A DNA stretch of 64,000 bases, from NCBI RefSeq assembly GCF_042681825.1, contig NZ_JBHUGH010000013.1, forward strand, positions 80,813 through 144,812, written 5' to 3'. A model generated the notes under the pieces. The model ran no database searches and had not been told where the DNA came from. It worked only from the letters and a program-made list of their open reading frames with translations. The DNA is from Halodurantibacterium flavum. Lineage in GTDB: Bacteria > Pseudomonadota > Alphaproteobacteria > Rhodobacterales > Rhodobacteraceae. Shown here piece by piece: positions 33,677 to 42,000 of the stretch (within the stretch, counting starts at the first letter, position 1; every line of letters starts with the position of its first letter). The position numbers were made by a program, and so were the translations under genes.

Positions 33677-35638
33677 ATGCCGGCAGATCGTGACCCACCC
33701 TGGCTGTTCCGGACCTATGCCGGCCATTCGACCGCCGCCGCCTCGAACGCGCTTTACCGCACCAATCTGGCGCGGGGGCAGACGGGGCTTTCGGTGGCCT
33801 TCGACCTTCCCACCCAGACGGGGTATGACAGCGATCACCCCCTCGCGCGCGGTGAGGTCGGCAAGGTCGGGGTGCCTGTCGCGCATCTGGGCGACATGCG
33901 CACGCTCTTTGCCGGTATCCCGCTGGAGCAGATGAACACCTCGATGACCATCAACGCGACGGCGCCCTGGTTGCTTGCGCTCTATATCGCGGTGGCCGAG
34001 GAACAGGGCGCCGATGTCGCGGCGCTTCAGGGCACGGTGCAGAACGACATCATCAAGGAATACCTGAGCCGGGGCACCTATATCTGCCCACCACGCCCCA
34101 GCCTGCGGCTGATTACCGACGTGGCGGCCTATACGCAGGCCCATCTGCCGCGCTGGAACCCGATGAACGTCTGCTCCTACCACCTGCAAGAGGCCGGCGC
34201 GACACCGGAACAGGAACTGGCCTTTGCGCTCGCCACCGCCTGCGCGGTGCTGGACGATCTGCGCGACAAGGTGCCGGCGGCGGAATTTCCGACGATGGTC
34301 GGGCGTATCTCGTTCTTTGTGAATGCGGGCATCCGGTTCGTGACCGAACTCTGCAAGATGCGCGCCTTTGTCGATCTCTGGGACGAAATCTGCGCCGGGC
34401 GGTATGGCGTGACCGATCCGCGCTATCGCCGGTTCCGCTATGGCGTTCAGGTCAACAGCCTCGGCCTGACGGAGCAGCAACCGGAGAACAACGTCTATCG
34501 CATCCTGATCGAGATGCTGGCGGTGACGCTGTCGAAAAAGGCGCGGGCGCGCGCGGTCCAGCTTCCGGCCTGGAACGAGGCGCTGGGGCTGCCCCGCCCC
34601 TGGGACCAGCAGTGGTCGCTGCGGATGCAGCAGATCCTGGCCTATGAAACCGACCTGCTGGAATATGATGATCTCTTTGACGGCAACCCGGCGATCGAGC
34701 GCAAGGTCACGGAGCTGAAAGAGGGCGCGCGCGCCGAACTGGCGCTGATCGAGGGGATGGGCGGCGCGGTCGCCGCGATCGACTACATGAAGGCGCGGCT
34801 GGTGGAATCGAACAGCGCGCGACTGCAGGCCATTGAAACGGGCCAAAGCACGGTGGTGGGCGTGAACCGCTGGACCGAGGGTGTGCCTTCGCCGCTTGGA
34901 GCGGGCTCGGATGCCGTCATGCAGGCCGAGGCAGAGGCAGAGGCCGACCAGATCGCGCGTCTGACCGACTGGCGCGCCGGGCGCGACGCCGCCGCCGTAC
35001 GCGCGGCACTGGCTGCGCTGCGCGACGCCGCCGCACGTGGCGAGAACATCATGCCGGCCTCTGTCGCCGCCGCCCGCGCGGGGGTCACGACGGGCGAATG
35101 GGCCGGCGTCATGCGCGCGATCCATGGCGAATACCGGGGGCCGACCGGCCTCTCATCCTCCCCGTCGAACCGCACGGAAGGGCTTGAGCCGGTGCGCGAG
35201 GCGGTCGACCGCGCCTCGGGCCGGCTGGGGCGTCGCCTGTCGCTGCTGGTGGGCAAGCCCGGGCTTGACGGCCATTCCAACGGCGCCGAACAGATCGCGG
35301 CAAGGGCGCGGGATTGCGGGATGGATTTCCGCTATGACGGCATCCGCCAGACACCCTCGGAAATCGTGCGCGCGGCCGAGGAACAGCGGGCCCATGTGAT
35401 CGGTCTCTCGATCCTCTCGGGCTCTCATCTGCCGCTGGTGGAGGAGCTTTTGCAGACCCTGCGCGACCATGATCTGGACATCCCCGTGGTCGTGGGCGGC
35501 ATCATTCCCGACGAGGACGCGGCAGAATTGCGCAAGCTCGGCGTCGCCGCAGTCTACACCCCCAAGGATTATGAGCTGAACCGCATCATGCTGGACATCG
35601 TCGATCTGGTCATGGTGCGCCATAGCGTGGCGGCCTGA
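33677..35638 (+). CDS. ecm: Ethylmalonyl-CoA mutase, coenzyme B12-dependent
   Basis: 653 residues from the ATG at 33677, which has GGAG six bases upstream; the ATG at 33665 is in frame but lacks a site. The catalytic barrel begins WLFRTYAGHSTAAASNALYR and contains GLSVAFDLPTQTGYDSDHP, MNTSMTINATAPWLLALY and GTVQNDIIKEYLSRGTYI. The B12-binding domain from about residue 515 has GKPGLDGHSNGAEQIA (the DxHxxG base-off motif), IGLSILSGSHL and VVVGGIIPDEDA. It converts (2R)-ethylmalonyl-CoA to methylsuccinyl-CoA, the step after Ccr and epimerase. Length and sequence style fit Ecm rather than methylmalonyl-CoA mutase. Confidence 0.95.
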   Translation: MPADRDPPWLFRTYAGHSTAAASNALYRTNLARGQTGLSVAFDLPTQTGYDSDHPLARGEVGKVGVPVAHLGDMRTLFAGIPLEQMNTSMTINATAPWLLALYIAVAEEQGADVAALQGTVQNDIIKEYLSRGTYICPPRPSLRLITDVAAYTQAHLPRWNPMNVCSYHLQEAGATPEQELAFALATACAVLDDLRDKVPAAEFPTMVGRISFFVNAGIRFVTELCKMRAFVDLWDEICAGRYGVTDPRYRRFRYGVQVNSLGLTEQQPENNVYRILIEMLAVTLSKKARARAVQLPAWNEALGLPRPWDQQWSLRMQQILAYETDLLEYDDLFDGNPAIERKVTELKEGARAELALIEGMGGAVAAIDYMKARLVESNSARLQAIETGQSTVVGVNRWTEGVPSPLGAGSDAVMQAEAEAEADQIARLTDWRAGRDAAAVRAALAALRDAAARGENIMPASVAAARAGVTTGEWAGVMRAIHGEYRGPTGLSSSPSNRTEGLEPVREAVDRASGRLGRRLSLLVGKPGLDGHSNGAEQIAARARDCGMDFRYDGIRQTPSEIVRAAEEQRAHVIGLSILSGSHLPLVEELLQTLRDHDLDIPVVVGGIIPDEDAAELRKLGVAAVYTPKDYELNRIMLDIVDLVMVRHSVAA

Positions 35639-35658
35639 GAGCAGCCGCGCATGAAAAA

Positions 35659-35680
35659 GGGCGGGGTGATGACCCCGCCC
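35659..35680 (-). terminator. Intrinsic terminator between ecm and the DUF4168 gene
   Basis: Perfect 9-bp stem GGGCGGGGT / ACCCCGCCC around GATG, with five T residues on the minus-strand side (CCCGCCCTTTTTC). It terminates the minus-strand DUF4168 gene and probably also serves ecm from the other side, where a C-rich rather than T-rich tail follows. Confidence 0.8.
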
Positions 35681-35701
35681 CCCTGTCAGGCAAGGGATGC
35701 C

Positions 35702-36148
35702 TTATTCGATCTGGGTCGCCGCACCGCCCTGAACCTCTTGCACCATCGCGATCAGACGGGCGTTGAGTTCGGGGTCAGCCTCGGCGGCCTGGCCGATCTC
35801 CATGTATTCCTCAAGCGTGATGCCCGGGGTCTCTTCGACCGCCTGGATCATCTCTGCATTCGCGCTTTCGATCAGTTCTTGCTGGACGGCCGGGTCCTGC
35901 GCCTCCATCACCTGCGCCTGATAGCGCTGGTCGACCTCATTCACCGCAAGGGCCGCCTGCACGAAGGCCGTCAGCGCCTCATTGGTGTAGGCCGTGCCGG
36001 CCTGCGCCTCAGGCGCGAGCGGCGCCTCGACCGGGGCCTGCGCCTCGGGGGCAAGGGGGGCGTCCTGGGCCAGGGCGGGAAGGGCGAAACCGCCGGCGGT
36101 GAAGCCAAGGGCGACGGCGGCGGAGGAAAGGGTCTTGGTGAACTGCAT
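35702..36148 (-). CDS. DUF4168 family exported protein
   Basis: 148 residues. A Sec signal (FTKTLSSAAVALGFTAGGFALPALAQ) is followed by a low-complexity APLAPEAQAPVEAPLAPEAQ repeat and an acidic helical domain typical of DUF4168: EALTAFVQAALAVNEVDQRYQAQVMEAQ, ITLEEYMEIGQAAEADPELNARL. CAGGAGAAC precedes the ATG, deciding the start over a longer frame. No function is known for the family. Probably periplasmic. It is monocistronic between two terminators. Confidence 0.8.
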   Translation of the reverse strand: MQFTKTLSSAAVALGFTAGGFALPALAQDAPLAPEAQAPVEAPLAPEAQAGTAYTNEALTAFVQAALAVNEVDQRYQAQVMEAQDPAVQQELIESANAEMIQAVEETPGITLEEYMEIGQAAEADPELNARLIAMVQEVQGGAATQIE

Positions 36149-36336
36149 GATGTTCTCCTGTCTCTGGTCGATGCCTGTCCCACGCGGGATGCGCGGGTGG
36201 GCTGACACCAACCTAGGAAAGACGGGCGCGGGACGCAAAACCCCCGGCGAGCGACCGCCGAAAGGGGTCAGGCGGCTCGGCATTATCCCGCGACCCCGCG
36301 CAGGAGCGCCCGCAAGAGCGGGCCGCCAAACGACAA

Positions 36337-36358
36337 AAGCCGCGCAGGGGCGCGGCTT
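36337..36358 (-). terminator. Intrinsic terminator of rpmG
   Basis: AAGCCGCGC / GCGCGGCTT stem with a four-base loop; on the minus strand the 3' arm runs into TTTTG. It lies 25 bases past the rpmG stop. Confidence 0.75.
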
Positions 36359-36382
36359 CGTCAAATCCGAAAGGGCGCAAGA

Positions 36383-36550
36383 TTACTTGATCTTGCCTTC
36401 CTTGTATTCCACGTGCTGACGGACAACCGGGTCGTATTTCCGCACGGTCATCTTTTCGGTCATCGTGCGGGCGTTCTTCTTGGTCACATAGAAGTGCCCG
36501 GTGCCCGCCGTCGAGTTCAGACGGATCTTGATCGTCGTCGGCTTCGCCAT
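36383..36550 (-). CDS. rpmG: 50S ribosomal protein L33
   Basis: A 55-residue protein: MAKPTTIKIRLNSTAGTGHF, then YVTKKNARTMTEKMTVRKYD and ending EYKEGKIK. This is the alphaproteobacterial L33 form without the zinc-ribbon cysteines found in the Cys-plus type. The ATG follows GCAGGAGATATGAC with GGAG well spaced. It is a single gene with its own terminator; the next upstream gene on this strand is the sensor kinase 90 bases away. Confidence 0.97.
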   Translation of the reverse strand: MAKPTTIKIRLNSTAGTGHFYVTKKNARTMTEKMTVRKYDPVVRQHVEYKEGKIK

Positions 36551-36639
36551 GTCATATCTCCTGCAGACGGACGGCAGACCGCCCGCGAAATCCTTGAAGC
36601 CCGCCTTTTACGCAAGCGACAGGGCGAGTCAACCGGGAA

Positions 36640-37728
36640 TCAACCCAACGGGCGCGGAAAGCGGATCACAAACGCCGCGCCCCCCTCTGGCTGGTTCTCG
36701 CAGACAAGGCTGCCGCCAAGCCGTCCCACCATCCCCAGCACGAGCCGCATCCCGAGGCCGGACTGCCCCGCCGGATCGAAGCCTTCGGGCAAGCCCCGCC
36801 CGTTATCGGCGATGCGCAGTTCGCAGTCGCCGCCGGCCATGTCGAACAGCACCGTCAGATCCCCTGCGGCGCCGGCGGCGAACCCGTGGCGGGCGGCATT
36901 CGCGGCAAGCTCGGCCACCAGAAGGCCGATGGAAAGCCCGGTATCCGCCCCCACGGTCAGCGGCGCGACCCGCGCCGACAGGCGCAGCCGGCCACCTGCC
37001 GAGGCAAGCACGTCGCGACAAAGCGGCCCGAGGAATTCGTCCAGCGCCATGGTGCGCCCGCCGCCCGAGCGGTAGAGCCGGTCATGCACCTTGGCGATGG
37101 TCATCACCCGCGCGGCGGCATCCTGCAGCCGTGCGGCCACCTGCGGATCGGACTGGCGCGCCTGCATCCGCAAGAGCCCAACCACCATCGAAAGGCTGTT
37201 CTTGATCCGGTGATCGGCCTCGCGCAGGCGCAGATCCTGGAGCTCCGCCTCGCGGTCCCTGGACGCGCGTTCGGTTTCCAGCTGCGTCACGTCACGCGCG
37301 ACCGCCAGGATGTGACGCGGTTCGGCCCCCGCCTGCATCATCGCGGGCATCAGTGGCGCGACCGACACGTCCCACCATTTCTCCCGCCCCGTCCAGGTGG
37401 GGCAAAGCGCGCTGAACCGCGTGCCCTGACCCATGCGTGCCTGTTCCAGCGCTTCAGCCACGACGCCATGTGCCTCGGGCGGCCAGAACCGCAGCCAGGG
37501 CAGCCCCAGAACCTCGGTCCGGTCGGACACGTCAAAGTTGCGCAGACCATTCGCGCTCACGTATTCCAGACGGCCTTCCCGGCCGATCAGCATGATGCTG
37601 TCACCGGATGCCGCAAGCACGGCCATCAGGGCCGCGGGCGCCTCACATGGCAGCACCGGAAGGTCTGCCTTATGCGCCTCTTCTAGGGGATTGAACCTTT
37701 CCGGACGGACCGCCGCGTTCCCTCGCAT
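36640..37728 (-). CDS. PAS-domain sensor histidine kinase (HisKA_2 family)
   Basis: 362 residues from the ATG at 37728. A PAS domain spans about residues 40-145 (GDSIMLIGREGRLEYVSANG, RHILAVARDVTQLE). The phospho-acceptor region LREADHRIKNSLSMVVGLLRMQ near residue 170 is of the HisKA_2 type, followed by a HATPase domain with AELAANAARHGF (N box), DNGRGLPEGF (G1) and GLGMRLVLGMV (G2). There are no membrane segments, so it is cytosolic. No response regulator gene is adjacent, so the partner is elsewhere. HisKA_2 kinases often feed the general stress PhyR or light-sensing pathways; that is family knowledge, not shown here. Confidence 0.9.
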   Translation of the reverse strand: MRGNAAVRPERFNPLEEAHKADLPVLPCEAPAALMAVLAASGDSIMLIGREGRLEYVSANGLRNFDVSDRTEVLGLPWLRFWPPEAHGVVAEALEQARMGQGTRFSALCPTWTGREKWWDVSVAPLMPAMMQAGAEPRHILAVARDVTQLETERASRDREAELQDLRLREADHRIKNSLSMVVGLLRMQARQSDPQVAARLQDAAARVMTIAKVHDRLYRSGGGRTMALDEFLGPLCRDVLASAGGRLRLSARVAPLTVGADTGLSIGLLVAELAANAARHGFAAGAAGDLTVLFDMAGGDCELRIADNGRGLPEGFDPAGQSGLGMRLVLGMVGRLGGSLVCENQPEGGAAFVIRFPRPLG

Positions 37729-37792
37729 CGCACACCCCCACAACCTGAAGCTTCAACATGAGCGAGAGTGGACAACCCTGTCCAGCATTAAA

Positions 37793-38195
37793 CGCGCGCG
37801 GATGGCCTGTAAGCCGGATTCTGTCTGGAACAAAGTTCCTGGATGACCATTCATCTGCCCCCGCCGTTACCGACGGGATCTAGCTGCCAACCCGGGCCTC
37901 TGGGCTGAAGCGTCCCTGCGGGCCGTATCCGTTGCCGGACGTGCACCGCGCGAGGCCCCTATTCGGCATTGCTCCGGGTGGGGCTTGCCGTGCCGGTCCG
38001 GTTGCCCGTCCCGCGGTGGGCTCTTACCCCACCGTTTCACCCTTACCCATGCAGGCATGGGCGGTCTCTTCTCTGTGGCGCTTTCCCTCGGGTTACCCCG
38101 GCCGGGCGTTACCCGGCACCCTTGCTTCATGGAGTCCGGACTTTCCTCGCACCCTTGCGGGCACGCGGTCATCCAGCCATCCGCGCGCGCCCCGC
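37793..38195 (-). ncRNA. rnpB: RNase P RNA, bacterial type A
   Basis: About 400 nt. On the minus strand it contains the universal GAGGAAAGTCCGGACTCC near the 5' end and ends with AGAATCCGGCTTACAGGCC. The terminal helix P1 is visible as GCGCGCGGATGGC at the 5' end pairing with GGCCATCCGCGCGCG at the 3' end. It is the catalytic RNA that matures tRNA 5' ends. The 5' end lies directly against the ampD stop codon (38196-38198), so its promoter must be inside ampD unless it is cut from a joint transcript. Ends are estimated from P1 to within a few bases. Confidence 0.95.
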
Positions 38196-38891
38196 TTAGG
38201 CCCTTGCATCTTCCACGTCAACCGGGAAGCGCCGCGCAAGATCGGCCATCACCGCCATGTCTGCCCCCGACAGCGGCCCCCGCCCCCAAGGCCGGAACCG
38301 CAGACGGACCGCAGCAAGCAGGATGTCCGCCGGCAGATCCGGATAACCGAAGCGCCGCGCGTCTGCGACGAACCGAACGGGATCGAGCGGAACGGGATCA
38401 AGCGGCACGGGGGCGCCGGGTTCCCGCCAGACCGAAAGGCCCTGCCGCGCCAGCCGCCGCCAGTCGAACCTGGGCCCCGGATCGACCTTGCGCAGGGGCG
38501 CCATGTCGGAATGGGCGATCACGCCCTCCGGGGCGATCGACCAGCGGGCCATGATGCCGGGCAGGAGCACCTCCAGCGCCGCCATCAGCGGTTCCGGAAA
38601 GGGCGAGGCGCCGTCATTGTCCAGCTCGATCCCGATGGAACGGGAATTGACGTCACCGCGCCCGCCCCACTCGCCCTGCCCGGCGTGCCAGGCCCGCCTG
38701 TCTTCAGGCACCAGAAGATCGACCTCTCCCCGTGAGGATATGAGGTAATGCGCCGAGACCTCGGCCCCGGGGTCGCAAAGCCGCGCGCGCGCCGCCTCAT
38801 GGCTTTGCATCGCGGTGAAGTGCAGGACGATCAGTTCGGGGCGCAGACCGTCCCGGCGCGGGCCGTGATTGGGTGAAAGACCTGCCGTCAA
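38196..38891 (-). CDS. N-acetylmuramoyl-L-alanine amidase (AmpD type)
   Basis: About 231 residues. The amidase_2 domain starts LSPNHGPRRDGLRPELIVLHFTAMQS, with the first zinc His in VLHFT. Further blocks are VSAHYLISSRGEVDLLVPEDRRAWHAG (second His region), NSRSIGIELDNDG and VIAHSDMAPLRKVDPGP (third ligands). It trims anhydro-muropeptides in cell-wall recycling; lack of a signal peptide suggests the cytosolic AmpD role. The start is uncertain: TTG at 38891, just after the stop of the upstream lipoprotein gene, gives the usual short N-terminus, while a GTG at 38948 would overlap that gene by 56 bases. Confidence 0.88.
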   Translation of the reverse strand: MTAGLSPNHGPRRDGLRPELIVLHFTAMQSHEAARARLCDPGAEVSAHYLISSRGEVDLLVPEDRRAWHAGQGEWGGRGDVNSRSIGIELDNDGASPFPEPLMAALEVLLPGIMARWSIAPEGVIAHSDMAPLRKVDPGPRFDWRRLARQGLSVWREPGAPVPLDPVPLDPVRFVADARRFGYPDLPADILLAAVRLRFRPWGRGPLSGADMAVMADLARRFPVDVEDARA

Positions 38892-38892
38892 A

Positions 38893-39501
38893 TCAGCGCA
38901 TGGCAGCGCGATAGGGCCGCGGATCCCACCAGCAGGCAAAGCCGTCACCGTCGGGGTCCACGTTCATCGGGTCACGTTCCGGCCCGCCGCGCCGCAGGAA
39001 TTCAAGCTGCGCCTGATCCTGCGTGGTGAACTGGGCACAGGCCCGTTCCGCCTGCGAGAACCGCAGCGGGTTCATCCGGCGATAGATCGTGTCGCCCGGA
39101 TTGTTGCGGGTCGAAAGCGCGTACTGGATGATGTTCGGACCGTCGGCATTGGGCCGGTCCGGCAGGGCCGTCGGCTCGATAAAGACATATTGGGCGCGCT
39201 GACGCTCCAGCCGCTCCCGGTCGCTCTCGATGGATTCGCGCGCGGCGACAGCATCGAAATCCTGTTCGTCGGAAATGCGCGGAGCACCGGCCTGCCCCGC
39301 CTGGGCGGTATCGAAGCTGTTCGCCGGGGCAGCGCCGATCGGCCCCGAGCTTACCGGCGCACCGGTGATCGGGGAATAGCTGCTGGCCGCCGACGGGCCG
39401 CCCGCGCTCCGTTCCCGCATGAATTCGTTATAGCCGTCCTGACCGCCACCCTGGCAGGCAGCAAGTGCCACGAAACCAACCACTGCCATGGCAAAACGCA
39501 T
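38893..39501 (-). CDS. Lipoprotein with Excalibur-like C-terminal motif
   Basis: 202 residues with a prolipoprotein signal (FAMAVVGFVALAAC, Cys about residue 16). The middle is low complexity (Gly, Ala, Ser, Pro). The C-terminal part has YALSTRNNPGDTIYRR, then ACAQFTTQDQAQLEFLRRGGPERDPMNVDPDGDGFACWWDP. DPDGDGFAC is the calcium-binding Excalibur-type DxDxDGxxC motif, with a paired Cys upstream. The function is unknown; a cell-surface calcium-stabilised domain is likely. The ATG at 39501 is chosen because the lipobox follows directly; a longer frame adds a basic, non-signal extension. Confidence 0.78.
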   Translation of the reverse strand: MRFAMAVVGFVALAACQGGGQDGYNEFMRERSAGGPSAASSYSPITGAPVSSGPIGAAPANSFDTAQAGQAGAPRISDEQDFDAVAARESIESDRERLERQRAQYVFIEPTALPDRPNADGPNIIQYALSTRNNPGDTIYRRMNPLRFSQAERACAQFTTQDQAQLEFLRRGGPERDPMNVDPDGDGFACWWDPRPYRAAMR

Positions 39502-39539
39502 GTCGTTCCTCGACTTCCTGTCCCTATGATCGGGGGCAG

Positions 39540-41021
39540 TTACCACCATTTCGCGGGTTTGTGAACAAAACCCGCAGCCTCTTCGATCACATGCGCGACA
39601 TTGAGAAGATCGCCCTCTTCCCACGGGCGGCCGATCAGTTGCAGCCCAAGCGGCAGCCCCTGCGCATCAAGCCCCGCCGGAACCGCAACCCCCGGCAGCC
39701 CGGCAAGGTTCACCGTCACGGTAAAGACGTCGTTCAGATACATCGCCACCGGATCGGCGACCTCGCCCAGCCCGAAGGCAGCCGAAGGCGTCGCCGGTGT
39801 CAGGATCGCGTCGATCCCCGTGGCAAAGGCGTTCTCGAAGTCGCGCTTGATCAGCGTCCGCACCTTGCGGGCGCGGTTGTAATAGGCGTCGTAGAACCCG
39901 GCCGAGAGGACATAGGTGCCGATCATCACCCGGCGCTGCACCTCGGTTCCGAACCCTTCGGCGCGGCTTTTTTCATACATCTCGGTGATGCCGTCGCCCT
40001 GCGACAGCCGCGCACGATGGCCATAGCGCACCCCGTCATACCGGGCGAGGTTCGAGGACGCCTCGGCCGGGGCAATCACGTAATAGGCCGGCAACGCGTA
40101 TTTCGTATGCGGCAGGCTGATGTCGACGATCTCGGCCCCGGCAGCGCGCAGCATCGCCGCGCCGTCGGACCAGAGCTTTTCGATCTCGGCGGGCATCCCC
40201 TCCATCCGGTATTCCTGGGGAATGCCGATCCGCTTGCCACGGATATCGCCGGTCAGCATCGCTTCGAAATCCGGAACGGCGAGATCGGCGCTGGTAGAAT
40301 CCTTCGGATCATGGCCCGACATGGCGCCCAGCATGATCGCCGCGTCGCGTACCGTTTTGGCCATCGGCCCCGCCTGGTCGAGCGACGACGCAAACGCCAC
40401 CACGCCCCAGCGCGAACACCGCCCATAGGTCGGCTTGATCCCCACGATGCCGGTAAAGGCCGCGGGCTGACGGATCGAGCCGCCGGTATCCGTCCCCGTC
40501 GCCGCAAGACAAAGATCCGCCGCCACGGCCGAGGCCGAGCCGCCCGAGGATCCGCCCGGCGTCAGATCGGTATCATCGCCCTGCCGTTTCCACGGGTTGA
40601 TCGCATTGCCATAGACCGATGTTTCGTTCGAGCTGCCCATGGCGAATTCGTCCATGTTCAGCTTGCCCAGCATCACCGCGCCTGCATCCCAGAGCTGCTG
40701 GGTCACGGTGGATTCGTATTCGGGGCGAAAGCCTTCCAGAATACCGCTCGCGGCCTGGCTGGCCACGCCGCGCGTGCAGAAAAGGTCCTTGATGCCCAGC
40801 GGGATGCCGCACATGGCGGGCGCGTCGCCTGCCTTGATCCGGGCATCCGCGGCCCGCGCCTGTTCCAGCGCGATCTCCGGCGTCCGGTGGACAAAGGCGT
40901 TGAGCCTGCCCGCCCCTTCGACCGCCGAAACGCAGGCCTCGGTCAGTTCCACCGCGGTCACGTCACCCTTGCGCAGCGCGTCGCGCGCCGCCGCGATGGT
41001 CAGTTTGTTCAGATCGCTCAT
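39540..41021 (-). CDS. gatA: Asp-tRNA(Asn)/Glu-tRNA(Gln) amidotransferase subunit A
   Basis: 493 residues, amidase-signature family. The Ser-cisSer-Lys triad is in place: Lys in GIPLGIKDLFCTRGV, cis-Ser and nucleophile Ser in TPGGSSGGSASAVAADLC and GTDTGGSIRQPAAFTGIVG. GatA releases ammonia from glutamine for conversion of mischarged Glu-tRNA(Gln) or Asp-tRNA(Asn). It overlaps gatC by 4 bp; gatB is not in the window, so the complex is encoded in two places. Confidence 0.97.
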   Translation of the reverse strand: MSDLNKLTIAAARDALRKGDVTAVELTEACVSAVEGAGRLNAFVHRTPEIALEQARAADARIKAGDAPAMCGIPLGIKDLFCTRGVASQAASGILEGFRPEYESTVTQQLWDAGAVMLGKLNMDEFAMGSSNETSVYGNAINPWKRQGDDTDLTPGGSSGGSASAVAADLCLAATGTDTGGSIRQPAAFTGIVGIKPTYGRCSRWGVVAFASSLDQAGPMAKTVRDAAIMLGAMSGHDPKDSTSADLAVPDFEAMLTGDIRGKRIGIPQEYRMEGMPAEIEKLWSDGAAMLRAAGAEIVDISLPHTKYALPAYYVIAPAEASSNLARYDGVRYGHRARLSQGDGITEMYEKSRAEGFGTEVQRRVMIGTYVLSAGFYDAYYNRARKVRTLIKRDFENAFATGIDAILTPATPSAAFGLGEVADPVAMYLNDVFTVTVNLAGLPGVAVPAGLDAQGLPLGLQLIGRPWEEGDLLNVAHVIEEAAGFVHKPAKWW

Positions 41022-41305
41022 TCCACCACCTTCGGCACGGCAAAGAACCCTTCACGCGCATCGGGCGCGTTCGACAGGACCTTTTCCTGCATCCCGCCAT
41101 CGGTCACCACATCCGCCCGCCGCTTGAGCCGCTGCGGGGTCACCGATGTCATCGGCTCGACGCCTTCGACATCGACCTCGTTCAGCTGCTCCATGAAGGT
41201 GAGGATGTTCGAAAGCTCGCCTGCCAGCGCGGGCAGGTCGCCTTCCTCAACTTTGATCCGGGCGAGTTTCGCCACCCGCCGTGCGGTGTCGATGTCGATG
41301 GACAT
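41018..41305 (-). CDS. gatC: Asp-tRNA(Asn)/Glu-tRNA(Gln) amidotransferase subunit C
   Basis: 95 residues: MSIDIDTARRVAKLARIKVE, ELSNILTFMEQLNEVDVEGVEPMTSV and DAREGFFAVPKVVE, all standard for GatC, which stabilises GatA-GatB. GGAG lies shortly before the ATG at 41305. The reading frame extends far upstream but that part is a shadow of the neighbouring genes. Its ATGA overlap with gatA couples the two. Confidence 0.96.
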   Translation of the reverse strand: MSIDIDTARRVAKLARIKVEEGDLPALAGELSNILTFMEQLNEVDVEGVEPMTSVTPQRLKRRADVVTDGGMQEKVLSNAPDAREGFFAVPKVVE

Positions 41306-41334
41306 GGAGGTCTCCGTTCTCGGTTCCGGTTCGT

Positions 41335-42000
41335 TTAGCCCCGCGCGGCCCGCGCTGCAAGCATGTGACGGCGATAGACCTCGATCATCCAGCCCAGCAT
41401 GGTGCCGTTCAGGATGTGCCACATGAAATGCGTCCCCAGCGGAAAGGCATCGCAAAGCGGCTGGTCCAGCGCCCGGAAGGTGATCGAGGCGCAGAGGATC
41501 GCGGCCCCGATCAAGAGGCCCCGGCCCGTCTCCGGGTGTCGGCGCATCAGCAAGATCCCGTAGATCACGATCAGAGCCGCGACCGTGCCATAGGCCGCAG
41601 ACCCGCCCAGACCCGGTATGGCGGCCTGCAACACCGGCGCGGCCAAGGCGGCGTAGGGAAAGAAGAGCAGCGTGAGCCCCAACGCGGCCCAGATCGGCAA
41701 GCCCCAGTAATGCAGGTTCGCCGTGAAGATGTAGACAAGGATGAAGAGGACGATCGGGATCACATCGGCGGTCGAGGCCCAGGCCGTCGCATGGGTGTGA
41801 AAGAGGAAGCTTCCGACGCCGATCACCGCAAGGATCGCGACAAGGACATTCGCCAGCGGCAGGCCCAGGCCACGCACGCGCCGCCACATGATGAAGGCGG
41901 CGATCAGGAAGGCCGCGTTGGTAACGGCGTTCACCGGCTCGGCCCAGTAGCTGGCGTCGAGCCGTTCGCAATAGGCATTGATCGGGCGGGTCCAGTCCAT
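41335..42000 (-). CDS. Ceramidase-family (CREST superfamily) seven-helix membrane hydrolase
   Basis: 221 residues with about seven hydrophobic segments. The N-terminal YWAEPVNAVTNAAFLIAA matches the Glu-Pro-x-Asn-x-x-Ser/Thr-Asn block of alkaline ceramidases (PF05875). GSFLFHTHATAWASTADVIPI gives the Ser, His and Asp metal/catalytic positions, and GTHFMWHILNGTML the two C-terminal His ligands. Eukaryotic relatives cleave ceramide with a zinc ion; the substrate of bacterial members is not known to me. The ATG shares a base with the tadA stop, so it is coupled to tadA. Confidence 0.85.
   Translation of the reverse strand: MDWTRPINAYCERLDASYWAEPVNAVTNAAFLIAAFIMWRRVRGLGLPLANVLVAILAVIGVGSFLFHTHATAWASTADVIPIVLFILVYIFTANLHYWGLPIWAALGLTLLFFPYAALAAPVLQAAIPGLGGSAAYGTVAALIVIYGILLMRRHPETGRGLLIGAAILCASITFRALDQPLCDAFPLGTHFMWHILNGTMLGWMIEVYRRHMLAARAARG

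Noticed and set aside
32148..33935. 595-codon open frame on the plus strand
   Set aside because: Antisense to the acyltransferase gene and running into ecm in the wrong frame; the His/Arg-rich composition is typical of shadow frames.
37744..37792. N-terminal extension of the sensor kinase to 37743
   Set aside because: The extra five codons need a non-ATG start, and the ATG at 37728 is adequate.
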